DNA of 64,000 nt from Blautia parvula (GCF_020215665.1 NZ_CP084061.1:992001-1056000); one strand, 5' to 3'. Positions 25,972 through 35,083 are shown, counted from the stretch's first letter. The notes: generated by a model from the sequence alone, not told the origin. Program-made: numbers and translations.

Positions 25972-27138
25972 TGGCGGTTTCTTCCAATGCGGCGGGGACT
26001 GGATACCGATATTCGTTTTCAGATATGTAAGCCACAGGCAGAACGGAAAAAACAGCCAGAGAATCCGTTCCTGTATAAGTGCGCTGCTGTTCTGTCCGTG
26101 CAGAATACAAAAAGAAAAGGAGAGCAGCAAAAAGAATCCTGTCATCATAAGAAGAGATGAAAGCTTTCTAAGCCGGAGGCTGCGCAGGAAAAAATATCCC
26201 GGCAAAACAGAAAAAATACTGAACAATCCGGAGATGAAAGCGGATGTAAAATAAGAAAGCTCCATCCCGCTTTTTTCGGCTTTAAAAAGCAGAGCAATCT
26301 CCCTGGCCTTTTGTTCTGCCGTCTCTGTCCAGAAAGCAAAATCGGACCATTGGGAGGGAAGCATATCTCCCGGAATCCGGATGCGGATATCTAAAATCCA
26401 GATACATGCCGCTGCACTCAGAATACCGACCAAAAGGGGGAAGAGACCGTCCGCCTTCCTGAATATGCCGGACAGGAGATAGAGCAGGAAAAACGCGGCA
26501 GTGATACGAAGCAGTGCCTCCGAAAAAATCCCGTACAGATGCAGAGGAAGCAGAGTACCCTGTATTCCCGTACTGCCTGAAAACCGGCGGACAGCCTCCT
26601 GCCTGCTTTCCTTTCCGGTAATGTGAAGTGTAACACGGTTAATGACAGCCTTTGTATCCCTGTCCGCCTGTATGAGGGCAGTGCCGCTGCTGCCGGGGAG
26701 AACTCCCAGAATTTCATATGGTCTTCCGTCAATCATCAGGCTCTTCCCCTGTATCTTTGTACTTCCGAAGAGAAGCCCGGACAGTTTTTCATCGATCATG
26801 CAGCCGCCGGTATCTGTCACTTCCAGTGTACGGCTGCCCGGCAGAATAAGGCCGGAGCTGCCTGCTGCTGTGATGAGGCCGGCATTGGCCTTTCTGTTCA
26901 AATCGGGTGCGGCAACCTGCACATTTTCAGACTCTCCCCAGAGGGTAAAAGACAAATCACCATCTTGGCTGTCACGGGACAGGGAAAGAGCCTGGTTCCC
27001 GTCTATCCGGTTTTCTGTCTGTATGACACAGGTGGTTTCATCTGCCTTTATGGTTCCATAGAACAGCGCCTGGGCAAGACATATGAAACAGACGGCTCCC
27101 AGCAGAAGCTGTTTCATATGCCCCCTTTTCCCCCTCAT
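25963..27138 (-). CDS. MacB-core-like membrane protein, last gene of the hybrid operon
   Basis: A 391-residue membrane protein. One N-terminal helix (8-28) is followed by an extracytosolic region (30-200). Its segment IDEKLSGLLFGSTKIQGKSL plus YEILGVL resembles the periplasmic core of MacB-type permeases. About five helices follow (204-224, 230-250, 296-318, 326-346, 358-374), but without a recognisable FtsX arrangement. No ATPase gene is adjacent. It overlaps the HlyD-type gene by four bases (ATGA), with GGAGG before its ATG; a second start at codon 8 is possible. Function unknown; by context it works with the adaptor encoded just upstream. Confidence 0.7.
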   Translation of the reverse strand: MRGKRGHMKQLLLGAVCFICLAQALFYGTIKADETTCVIQTENRIDGNQALSLSRDSQDGDLSFTLWGESENVQVAAPDLNRKANAGLITAAGSSGLILPGSRTLEVTDTGGCMIDEKLSGLLFGSTKIQGKSLMIDGRPYEILGVLPGSSGTALIQADRDTKAVINRVTLHITGKESRQEAVRRFSGSTGIQGTLLPLHLYGIFSEALLRITAAFFLLYLLSGIFRKADGLFPLLVGILSAAACIWILDIRIRIPGDMLPSQWSDFAFWTETAEQKAREIALLFKAEKSGMELSYFTSAFISGLFSIFSVLPGYFFLRSLRLRKLSSLLMMTGFFLLLSFSFCILHGQNSSALIQERILWLFFPFCLWLTYLKTNIGIQSPPHWKKPPLS

Positions 27139-28769
27139 TCTTCCTCCGGGCGTATGCGGTCGCCTGCCTTCACGGTCTTTTGGGAGGAGAGAATGATCTG
27201 GCTGTCTGCGTCTAATCCATCCGCCTTCAGAGCTGCCATGGTATTATTTTTCTCCAGAACCTCCACATTGATGCGGACAGCAGTGAGCTCATTTCCCAGA
27301 ATATTTTCCGTTTCCTGTACGGTGAGGACAAAATACTGGTTGTCCTCCATGCGCAGTGCTTCCAGAGGAACTACGCAGGGATAGACAGCCGAGTTCATTT
27401 CTGCATAAAGCACAGCGCTTTCATCTGCGTCAAATTCGCCTTTTTCTATATCTGCCGTGATGTCTGTCAGGTCAGGATTTTCTTTATTCTCAGTAATGGA
27501 TTGGATGGTGAGGCCCTCCGCCGTTTTTTTACCGTCAGCGGATTTTAAAGTGACCGCATCTCCGTCTGTGATGATTTCTGCCTGTTCCTTTGGGATGGAT
27601 GCCGTATATCTGTATCCGGAAGATAAATCCGCCAGGGTGACGGAACTTCCCTCTCCCGTTGCGCTGCCGGCTTCCACATGGACTTTTCTTACGATTCCCT
27701 CTGCGGGGGAAAGAATCTGTCCGCCTGCTTTTTGAAGGGCGGTGTATTTGTCCAGTTCCGTCTGCAGTGTTTTCATCTCCATCTCCGTGGTCTTCGGTGT
27801 ACTATCGGGTACGGTGGGTTTCCGGGTATCCTCCATCTTTCTCTGGGCATCAGCAAGTCCTTCCTCTCTCAGCCTGAGAGCGTCCTCATAGGCGTTTTCA
27901 GCCTGTGTGCAGGCATCAGCAAGCACCTGGCGCTGTTCGCCCGCAGACTGGTTTTCCAGGGCTTCTTGGGACGCCTGCCAGGTTTCCAGGGCTTCATCGG
28001 CTGACGTGCAGGCATCTCTTGCAGACTGCACCGCGTTTTCGGCCTCCTCTGCGTCCTTTTCCAGTGCTGCCAGAATCTCCTGGGGCTTTTGCTCCGTTTT
28101 TGCCTGCTCTAAGAGCGCTTTTTTCTGGTCTGCGTCTGCCTCCGCCTGTTCCAGGAGCTGATGCTTTTCATCGCTGGCCTGTATAAGCGCCTCTTCCACA
28201 GAATCGGGAAGGTTCTCCTGCTCGCCGCTGCTTTGACTGTCAAATTCTTCCAGCCGGTTCTGCGCTTCTGCCAGGGCCTCATAAGCCTGCTGAACTTTGG
28301 CATCCAGGCTTTCTTTTGTTCTGCTGTAATCTTCCTCTGCCCTGCTTTGCTCCGTATTCTTATTTTGCTGTTCCAGACGGCTTTTTTCCCTGCTGTCCTT
28401 AAGGCTCAGCTTTAATTTCTCCAGTTCCCGGTTTTTTAACAGGATCTTTTCTTCCAGATCCTCCATGTCCACTTCAAAGAGTACGTCCTGTTCAGAGACA
28501 TGGTCTCCTTCACTGACAAGCACCTTTTTTACGCGGATGCCGGGTACAGTATTGACTGCCTGCTGCTGTTTCTCCTTCACGGTCCCTGTGGCAGTCACTT
28601 TGTATTTCAGGGCTGTCTTTTGCGGCGCGGTACATGTGACTCTGGGGGTTATGATGTTGGCTGCTGCCCGCGACAGAACCGTGAGCAAAGCCATGACCAC
28701 CAGAAATGCGCCCAGAGCCTTCCCGGCTTTTTTCTGAATATCAGGTAATTGTTTTTTGTTATGAATCAT
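27135..28769 (-). CDS. HlyD/MacA-type adaptor protein
   Basis: A 544-residue membrane-fusion-type adaptor. One N-terminal helix (about 20-40) is followed by a split lipoyl domain: first half GIRVKKVLVSEGDHVSEQ, second half GGQILSPAEGIVRKVHVEAG. Between them lie some 250 residues of Glu/Gln/Lys/Ala-rich coiled coil, long for this family. A beta-barrel and C-terminal domain end at DRIRPEEE. The start at 28769 has AGAGGA 8 bases upstream; the frame extends to 28838 without a ribosome site. It follows the second sugar-type permease by 14 bases. In MacAB systems such adaptors pair with an FtsX-type permease, here perhaps the next gene product. Confidence 0.85.
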   Translation of the reverse strand: MIHNKKQLPDIQKKAGKALGAFLVVMALLTVLSRAAANIITPRVTCTAPQKTALKYKVTATGTVKEKQQQAVNTVPGIRVKKVLVSEGDHVSEQDVLFEVDMEDLEEKILLKNRELEKLKLSLKDSREKSRLEQQNKNTEQSRAEEDYSRTKESLDAKVQQAYEALAEAQNRLEEFDSQSSGEQENLPDSVEEALIQASDEKHQLLEQAEADADQKKALLEQAKTEQKPQEILAALEKDAEEAENAVQSARDACTSADEALETWQASQEALENQSAGEQRQVLADACTQAENAYEDALRLREEGLADAQRKMEDTRKPTVPDSTPKTTEMEMKTLQTELDKYTALQKAGGQILSPAEGIVRKVHVEAGSATGEGSSVTLADLSSGYRYTASIPKEQAEIITDGDAVTLKSADGKKTAEGLTIQSITENKENPDLTDITADIEKGEFDADESAVLYAEMNSAVYPCVVPLEALRMEDNQYFVLTVQETENILGNELTAVRINVEVLEKNNTMAALKADGLDADSQIILSSQKTVKAGDRIRPEEE

Positions 28770-28783
28770 GGTGTCTATCCTCT

Positions 28784-29632
28784 CTACTCTTTGACCGCTG
28801 CTGCAACGATCCCCTGTTCCAGATAATCCTGCCCGCACAAAAAAACCATCAGGGCAGGGAGCAGGGTTACCACAGATGCTGCAAAGGAAATTCCCGCGCG
28901 CTCCGGACTGATATTGGGCAGATACAGGGAAAGCGGCCAGAGTTTTTTACTTTTTAAGAAGGTCAGGGGCTGTTCGATCAGATTCCAGGATTCCAGAAAT
29001 CCCAGTACAACGGCAGACACAATGCCTGAGGAACCAAGGGGAATGCCTAAATGCAGAAAAATGTCCCTCTCCCCCGCCCCGTCTATCCTTGCCGCGTCCA
29101 TGAGCGCCTGCGGAATCCCACAGAAAAAGCGGTACATGATAAACACGGGGAATGTAGAGAAAGCACCCGGAAGAATTACCGCCGGAAGCGTGTCTGTGAG
29201 CTGCATTTCGGAGAGGACCAGATAGCTGGAAAGCATGGTGACCTGGAAGGGCATCATCATGAGCAGTATGTATAAAGTAAACAGCAGCTTTTTGAAAGGG
29301 AATGCATATCTGGCAAATCCCCAGGCAGCCGGAACTCCGGCCAGTAACTGTCCGGCCAGGATTCCGGCAGTGAGTGCGGCAGAATTCCAGAACATATGAA
29401 AAAATTCCGGGGAGTCCAGCAGAAGTTGCACATAATGCCTGAGGGTAGGGGTGAGGGGAAGAAGGCTCCATGACATAGGCTGTTCTCCAAGCGACAGGGC
29501 TGCCCCCAGGTGATTTTGTAATTCCCCGGTTCCCATCAGAGAACCGGTAAAAAGAAAGAAAATAGGATAACAGACAGCGGCTCCTAAAAGAAGCAGCAGA
29601 AATCCCGCTATTTTTTTGCTCATTTTATTCAC
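28784..29632 (-). CDS. Carbohydrate-type ABC permease (MalG-like)
   Basis: A 282-residue permease with six helices and the EAA loop DAARIDGAGERDIFLHLGIP, which docks to an ATPase. This is the MalG-like CUT1 partner of the permease encoded just upstream, whose gene end it overlaps by four bases. In CUT1 importers the pair moves oligosaccharides delivered by a lipoprotein. There is no ATPase gene in the operon, so a shared MsmX/UgpC-type ATPase encoded elsewhere would be needed for transport. Confidence 0.92.
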   Translation of the reverse strand: MNKMSKKIAGFLLLLLGAAVCYPIFFLFTGSLMGTGELQNHLGAALSLGEQPMSWSLLPLTPTLRHYVQLLLDSPEFFHMFWNSAALTAGILAGQLLAGVPAAWGFARYAFPFKKLLFTLYILLMMMPFQVTMLSSYLVLSEMQLTDTLPAVILPGAFSTFPVFIMYRFFCGIPQALMDAARIDGAGERDIFLHLGIPLGSSGIVSAVVLGFLESWNLIEQPLTFLKSKKLWPLSLYLPNISPERAGISFAASVVTLLPALMVFLCGQDYLEQGIVAAAVKE

Positions 29633-30474
29633 TCCTCCAAATCCCAGGAACGCTTAAGCAGAGAGACAAGCCCGAAGATGACAAGAACCATCAGCACAGC
29701 CGCTGCTGCCAGCTTATCAAAATCCATTTCCCGGAACCAGTTATTGAACAGATGCTGCAGGAGATACATACTCTCATCAGGATAATCCCCTGCAGCCAGG
29801 TATCCCTCCCGGAACACCTTGAAAGAATTCAAAAATGACAGAACTGTGATGGTATAGAGGACCGGCTTCAGGCTGGGAAGGGTGATTTTAAAGAAGCAGG
29901 TCCACTCTCCTGCCCCGTCAACCCTGGCAGCCTCATACAGATTGTATGGAATACCGGACAGTCCTGCCATCCACAGCACGATATCATACCCCAGGTTCTT
30001 CCAGATATAACTGAACACCAGCACCCAGAAAGCATATCCGGAATTCATCCAGTCCACTGCCTCATGGCCTGTACTGACAGCCAGAAGGCTGAGAAACCCG
30101 TCTTCGTGAAAGGTCACTCTCCAGAGCAGGACCACAGATGCCACCGGAACAGCCATGGGAAGCAGAAATGCTGATTTTAAAAGGCTGCCCAGTCTTTTCA
30201 GCCGCTGCAGAAATACACTGATAAAGAGTGACATGCAGATAAGAAGCGGAATGCAGATACCGGTGAAGCGCAGGGTATTTTTGACTGCCAGCCGAAAGGC
30301 CGGAGTCCGGAACAAGATACGGTAATTGTCCAGACCCGTCCATGTCCTTGTGACCGCATTCTGGAAGGAACGGAGTGTTACATCCAGAAAAGGGATGAGG
30401 ACAAAGATACAGACTCCGGCAAGGCTGGGCAGTAGGAACAAAATTCCTGTTAAGGCATGTTTTCTTCTACCCAT
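29629..30474 (-). CDS. Sugar-type ABC permease (MalF/LacF-like)
   Basis: A 281-residue permease with six helices. The N-terminal segment GILFLLPSLAGVCIFVLIPF is typical of the UgpA/LacF group. The EAA loop is EAARVDGAGEWTCFFKITLP. It lies 6 bases after the substrate-binding lipoprotein gene and overlaps the MalG-like gene by four bases. It forms the heterodimeric channel with that protein. The substrate cannot be named from sequence. Confidence 0.92.
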   Translation of the reverse strand: MGRRKHALTGILFLLPSLAGVCIFVLIPFLDVTLRSFQNAVTRTWTGLDNYRILFRTPAFRLAVKNTLRFTGICIPLLICMSLFISVFLQRLKRLGSLLKSAFLLPMAVPVASVVLLWRVTFHEDGFLSLLAVSTGHEAVDWMNSGYAFWVLVFSYIWKNLGYDIVLWMAGLSGIPYNLYEAARVDGAGEWTCFFKITLPSLKPVLYTITVLSFLNSFKVFREGYLAAGDYPDESMYLLQHLFNNWFREMDFDKLAAAAVLMVLVIFGLVSLLKRSWDLEE

Positions 30475-30480
30475 AGGATA

Positions 30481-32841
30481 TCACTCCGCCAGGTAGAGAT
30501 TGATCTTTTTTAGAATGGCATCCACAGTATCGGAAACGGACACCTCCCCGGAAAGGCATTTTACCCCTTCTGCCATGACGGTTCTGTTTATGATCTCATC
30601 TGTGACTGCAGGCGTTTTCAGTGTTTTTATCATTTCCTTGAGTGCGTCGTAATCCTCCTGGGCAGGCGGGATCATTTCCAGATCAAGTACACTACCATCC
30701 ACATCACTTTCCATATGTGTCATCCCCAGAGGGAAATTGGAGGGAAGTGTAAGCCTGCCATCAAAAGCCGTCCGGCTCACCGGCCAGGAAGCCGCAGCAG
30801 AACTGTACTGCCCCTCTGTCAGAAGAAAGCTTACAAATTCTCTGGCAGTCTCTTCGCTGCCGGTCTTGGAACTGATCCCAACAGGTGACAACGGAATAAA
30901 TACGTTTTCCGACTGACCCGGCGTGCTTTTATATCCGCCGCTTCCGAAATATTTTGCCATGGAGAGGATATGAGAAAGCCCCTCTGCACTCATGAGGTTG
31001 CCTATGGTCATATGGGAATCCGTATACCCCATCTCAATGGTATTGAGCTGTGCGCTTGTCATAAAGGGAGACAGTTCAAATGGCTGGGATTCTGTGTCGG
31101 AGTATTCCATACTGTCCGGCGCATTCTGGGCGTCTGCTATCTTTTTTGCGTTTTCAAAAAACGCTGTCAGTCTTTCTTCATCCAGCGTTCCGTCCTCTGC
31201 CATCCAGGATGGGGAAGAAGAAGGAATCAGAGTCAGTAAAAGTGTGGAATTCGTCATACTTCCCAGAACATGGCTGACCTCCGGACGGTTTTCCCTGTTC
31301 GCTTCCGCTGCCTCTGCCAGCTCTTCCAGACTGCCGATCCGGTCCAGCACGGACTGTTCACCTACGAGGACCGGTATGGAAAAACCGGTGGGCACTGCGC
31401 GGAGTGCGCCGTCTTTTTTGTAAGCGTTTACAATATTGTCAAAGAATTTTTCCTTCTGATCTGCTTTTTCCACCAGATCCCCAATATCCATGAGCAGCCC
31501 TTTTTCTATGTAGGAAGAAATGGGCAGGCCGTCCAGGATCAGCACATCCGGTCCCTCGCCGGCCATGATATTCGTATTCAGTGTCTTCAGCGCGTCGGAT
31601 CTGGTCACAGCATCCTTTCCTGTCATGCCGGTTTCATACTCCACCATCACATCAGAGTGCCGGCCCTGAAAGGCTGTGATGGACTGGCGGATATTCGGGC
31701 TGTCATACAGTGAATACACGGTGATGGTATGCTCCGGCTGAAGAGATGCCTCGGTATCGAACATATAGCGGAACAGGCGTCCCTGCTCATCCATATAATA
31801 GGGGATGAAAATGGTTCCGTCCGTCAGGGCAGCGGATATGTCGGCAGAAAACGAATTGCTGTTCATCTGTCCCATGGAGCCATTGAAAATTTTCTCTATG
31901 GCAGTTCCGTCTGTTTTGTAGCGGTAAATACCGGACTGGCTGACAAAATACAGGGATTTGCCGTCAGCACCCGGCAGTATGGAGAAATCCATGGATCCTT
32001 CCTGCAGGAAACTGCTGAGGGCCTCCTGCTCTCCCTCGGGTTCCTGTGTCTGCAGATCGTATGATATGACTTTTATATTTTCATATTTGAGAGAGCCATC
32101 ATCCAGAACACGGATATCACTGGAAAATTCAAAAAGCCTGTCGCCCACACAGGCGTACATGGCCATCCCCTGGATTTCCTGTCCCTCTGCTGTCTCCTGG
32201 CCATAAGTGTGTTTCAGCGAAAAGGTTTCACCGTCCAGTTGATAAACATTTGTGTCATCCATACACAGAACATCACCGGAATCTGTAAAAACGGCATTTC
32301 TCACTATATTGACACTGCCTGAGTCTTCAATGGACGTCTGGGGAAGTTCCGGGTCAACTGTGCGTACGCTTCCGTCCGCTGTCACCATCTTATACCGGCG
32401 CTGCTCACTTCCCATACCGTAAAAGATATCACCTTTGCCGGAGATAGCAAAAAATGCGGAGCTATCTTGGGATGCCAGATCATCCCTCAGTTCCTGAGGC
32501 GTTTCCGCCCAGGAGACCCAGCTTTCCCCCTTGTCGTCAGAGTCAAAGATCCCGTTGGCAGAAGCTATTCTCAAACTGCCGTCTTCCAGCCCCTTCATTG
32601 CCAGAAGCAGGTCATCGAGAAAAGGCGCGTCTGCGCCGTTTGAATCTGCAGGTTTTAAAATATCTGTGTCGTGGAGCTTTATTTCCTGTTCCGTATATCT
32701 GCCTTTTGCGGCGCTTTGGCTGCCTGTATCCTTCTCCTTCTCTTTCTCATCCTGCGCTTTCCCGCATGAGGCAAGCGTAAATACGAGGCAGAGGGAAAGC
32801 ACGGCAAGAATCCGTTGTGTCCATCTCTTTTTTTGGTTCAT
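30481..32841 (-). CDS. Substrate-binding lipoprotein with N-terminal propeller-like region
   Basis: A 786-residue lipoprotein. The signal peptide ends in the lipobox LASC with Cys26. Residues 60-365 are unusual: beta-rich, with an Asp-box-like SDDKGESW (101-108) and repeated short segments such as GKGDIFYGMG, GDVLCMDD and GKSLYFVSQSGIYRY, as in sialidase or WD-type beta-propellers. From about residue 370 a CUT1-type solute-binding domain follows (HTITVYSLYDSPNIRQSI, GPDVLILDGLPISSYI, AREFVSFLLTEGQYSSAAASWPVSR). Most relatives are 400-450 residues long, so this is a fusion. The start at 32841 has AAAGGA upstream. It is first in the operon and faces a two-component system. Confidence 0.87.
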   Translation of the reverse strand: MNQKKRWTQRILAVLSLCLVFTLASCGKAQDEKEKEKDTGSQSAAKGRYTEQEIKLHDTDILKPADSNGADAPFLDDLLLAMKGLEDGSLRIASANGIFDSDDKGESWVSWAETPQELRDDLASQDSSAFFAISGKGDIFYGMGSEQRRYKMVTADGSVRTVDPELPQTSIEDSGSVNIVRNAVFTDSGDVLCMDDTNVYQLDGETFSLKHTYGQETAEGQEIQGMAMYACVGDRLFEFSSDIRVLDDGSLKYENIKVISYDLQTQEPEGEQEALSSFLQEGSMDFSILPGADGKSLYFVSQSGIYRYKTDGTAIEKIFNGSMGQMNSNSFSADISAALTDGTIFIPYYMDEQGRLFRYMFDTEASLQPEHTITVYSLYDSPNIRQSITAFQGRHSDVMVEYETGMTGKDAVTRSDALKTLNTNIMAGEGPDVLILDGLPISSYIEKGLLMDIGDLVEKADQKEKFFDNIVNAYKKDGALRAVPTGFSIPVLVGEQSVLDRIGSLEELAEAAEANRENRPEVSHVLGSMTNSTLLLTLIPSSSPSWMAEDGTLDEERLTAFFENAKKIADAQNAPDSMEYSDTESQPFELSPFMTSAQLNTIEMGYTDSHMTIGNLMSAEGLSHILSMAKYFGSGGYKSTPGQSENVFIPLSPVGISSKTGSEETAREFVSFLLTEGQYSSAAASWPVSRTAFDGRLTLPSNFPLGMTHMESDVDGSVLDLEMIPPAQEDYDALKEMIKTLKTPAVTDEIINRTVMAEGVKCLSGEVSVSDTVDAILKKINLYLAE

Positions 32842-32892
32842 TTCATCTATCCTTTCTCTCAATACTCCCTTGTAAGACCGGTCTTTTTACAT

Positions 32893-32958
32893 GAATCAGT
32901 ATAGCATAGCAAACCTCTACGTTACATCTATTCAATCTCTAATTTACCTCTAAATTAC
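32893..32958. promoter_or_regulatory. Divergent promoter region with 11-bp phased repeats
   Basis: Three copies of CTCTANNTTAC lie in exact 11-bp phase: 32915-32925, 32937-32947 and 32948-32958. The empty slot (32926-32936) holds a poor match. On the minus strand a -10 TATACT (32899-32904) for the lipoprotein operon sits just past the first copy with no good -35. This is the pattern of an OmpR-type activator site, and the OmpR-type gene starts at 33029. Confidence 0.6.
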
Positions 32959-33028
32959 TGGAAATAGTGTCGAATGTTCCTATAAAATGTTATACTGACC
33001 AGAGCAGATATGAAAGGGGATATATATT

Positions 33029-33700
33029 ATGCGGATTCTGATCATTGAGGACGATATACAGCTGTGCCAGACACTGGCCTATCGGCTGAAAAAAGAAGGA
33101 ATTCATGCGGATCACTGCCATGACGGCGCAGAAGGACTGATGGCTGCAAGAGAAAATGCCCATGATCTTATATTACTGGACCGTATGCTGCCGTCTCTCT
33201 CCGGAACGGAAGTGCTCAGCCTCCTTAGAAAAGAGGGAAACAGCACGCCGGTGATACTGGTCACAGCTCTTGGGGAAGTGAAGGAGCGTGTGCAGGGGCT
33301 GGACTGCGGTGCAGACGATTATCTGGTCAAACCGATTGCGTTTGAGGAGCTGATGGCCCGGATACGGAGCATTGGACGAAGGCCGAGGAAGATGGACAGT
33401 GGAATGGAGCTGCATTATCTGGATTTATCTTTTGATATCCGCTCAAAGGTTCTCTCCTGCGGGGAAAATACCTGCAGGCTGTCGCGCACAGAAGGGGATT
33501 TGATGGAAGTTTTTCTGAAAAATCCCGGGCAGGTGCTGGCAAGAAAGAATATTGTCACAAAGGTATGGGGAATTGACACGGAAATTGAGGACGGCAATCT
33601 TGACAATTTTATTCATTTCCTGAGAAGAAGGCTGAAATCTGTGGGAAGCAGCCTGTCCATCCGGACCATTCGCGGCGTGGGCTACAGTCTGGAGGAATAG
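33029..33700 (+). CDS. OmpR family response regulator
   Basis: A 223-residue regulator. The receiver has EDD near residue 8, phosphoacceptor Asp in LILLDRMLPSLSG, and Lys in YLVKPIAF. The C-terminal winged helix ends IRTIRGVGYSLEE. AAAGGGG precedes the ATG. Its stop directly adjoins the ATG of the kinase gene. It is divergent from the lipoprotein-permease-adaptor operon, and the 11-bp phased repeats between them are its likely site. Confidence 0.94.
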   Translation: MRILIIEDDIQLCQTLAYRLKKEGIHADHCHDGAEGLMAARENAHDLILLDRMLPSLSGTEVLSLLRKEGNSTPVILVTALGEVKERVQGLDCGADDYLVKPIAFEELMARIRSIGRRPRKMDSGMELHYLDLSFDIRSKVLSCGENTCRLSRTEGDLMEVFLKNPGQVLARKNIVTKVWGIDTEIEDGNLDNFIHFLRRRLKSVGSSLSIRTIRGVGYSLEE

Positions 33701-35017
33701 ATGTATAAAAAACTCCGAAGAAAAATGACCCTGTTCTGTACAGCGGTCACCGGGATCATTCTTCTGGCTATGACATTTGCCGGGCTTCTGGCTTTTAAAA
33801 ACCTGCTTGAGGCCAATGACGCGGCAGTGCATGACAAGGATATCAATTCTGTGCTGACTTATCTGGAAAACGGGGGCATGATCGATTATGAAAAGATCAG
33901 TGCAGTGGCAGACCCGCGTTTCTACACAATAGTTCTGTATGAAAACGGTGTGAGCTATACTTACAGTCCAGAAAAAGAAAAACAGAAGCTGATGGAAAAG
34001 GTGATTCAGAGGGCAGAGAATGCCTACGGATTTGACGTGTATGATCCGCCTGCAGGCAGAGGAAAAGAAAAACCCCTGGAATTTTCCATGAAAATAAATC
34101 ATACAGAACATATGATAACGTTTGCGACAGTACCCTACCGGCACGGTACTTTCTGTGTCGCGGTCTCCTATGCAAGAGAGACACTGAATCATCAGATTTG
34201 GTACCTGTACCTTGTTTTTGCCGTCATAGATCTGACGGCCCTGGTACTTCTGCTTCTCTTTTCCTGGTTTTACACAGGCCGTATGCTGTCTCCTATTGAA
34301 AATAACAGAACAAAGCAGATGCAGTTTGTGGCATCTGCCTCCCATGAACTCCGTTCCCCGCTGGCTGTGATGCTGTCCAGCGCAGACGCCATGGCTGTGG
34401 CTGATGAGGAGGACAGACCCGGGTTTCACGAAATGATAAAGGCAGAGGGACAGAGAATGTCCCGGCTGGTGAATGATATGCTTTCTCTTGCAAGTGCGGA
34501 CAATCAGTCCTGGTCCATGCATTTTGAAAAGGTTTCTCTGGATACCCTGTTCTCAGAAGTATATGGGAGGTATCATATGCTGGCAAAGAAAAAGGGTCTT
34601 AAGCTTCACATCAGCCTTCCGGAATGTGAGGAGAATCCAATAGTCCTCTGTGACGGGCAGCGTCTGGAGCAGGTACTGGACATACTGCTGGACAATGCTG
34701 TCAGTTATACACCGCAAGGCGGAACGATTTTGCTGGGATATGAAAAGGATGGGACAAAGTGGAAGTTCTTTGTGGCGGACAGCGGCCCCGGAATCCCGGA
34801 CAAATGGAAGGAACGGATTTTTGACCGTTTCTTCAGAGGGGATGCCTCAAGAAAAGAGAAAAAGCATTTTGGCCTTGGCCTCAGTATTGCAGGGGAGATT
34901 GTCAGGCTTCATAAAGGAAAAATCTGGGTGGAGGACAGAAAAGGAGGAGGGAGTGTTTTTTATTTTACGGTTCCGGGATACAGAAATGGTTCAGAAAAAG
35001 CAAATGGTTTACTATAA
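33701..35017 (+). CDS. Sensor histidine kinase
   Basis: A 438-residue membrane kinase. Two helices (about 10-33 and 167-190) enclose an extracellular sensor of some 130 residues. No HAMP is evident. The phosphoacceptor helix has His in SASHELRSPLAVML. N box LDILLDNAVSYTP, G1 DSGPGIP and G2 FGLGLSIAG are intact. The gene starts at the base after the regulator's stop. The sensor region resembles no domain I can name. Given the gene order, the signal may come from the lipoprotein or from the substrate of the divergent operon. Confidence 0.93.
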   Translation: MYKKLRRKMTLFCTAVTGIILLAMTFAGLLAFKNLLEANDAAVHDKDINSVLTYLENGGMIDYEKISAVADPRFYTIVLYENGVSYTYSPEKEKQKLMEKVIQRAENAYGFDVYDPPAGRGKEKPLEFSMKINHTEHMITFATVPYRHGTFCVAVSYARETLNHQIWYLYLVFAVIDLTALVLLLLFSWFYTGRMLSPIENNRTKQMQFVASASHELRSPLAVMLSSADAMAVADEEDRPGFHEMIKAEGQRMSRLVNDMLSLASADNQSWSMHFEKVSLDTLFSEVYGRYHMLAKKKGLKLHISLPECEENPIVLCDGQRLEQVLDILLDNAVSYTPQGGTILLGYEKDGTKWKFFVADSGPGIPDKWKERIFDRFFRGDASRKEKKHFGLGLSIAGEIVRLHKGKIWVEDRKGGGSVFYFTVPGYRNGSEKANGLL

Positions 35018-35083
35018 ATATATTATGTAAACTATATTGTGCTTATATAGGTAAGCGTCACGGCAGCGAGTATTTGATGATTA

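Noticed and set aside
33443-34522. Minus-strand frame of 359 codons across the response regulator and kinase genes
   Set aside because: The composition is Cys/His/Phe-rich as in antisense frames, and both plus-strand proteins have complete motifs.
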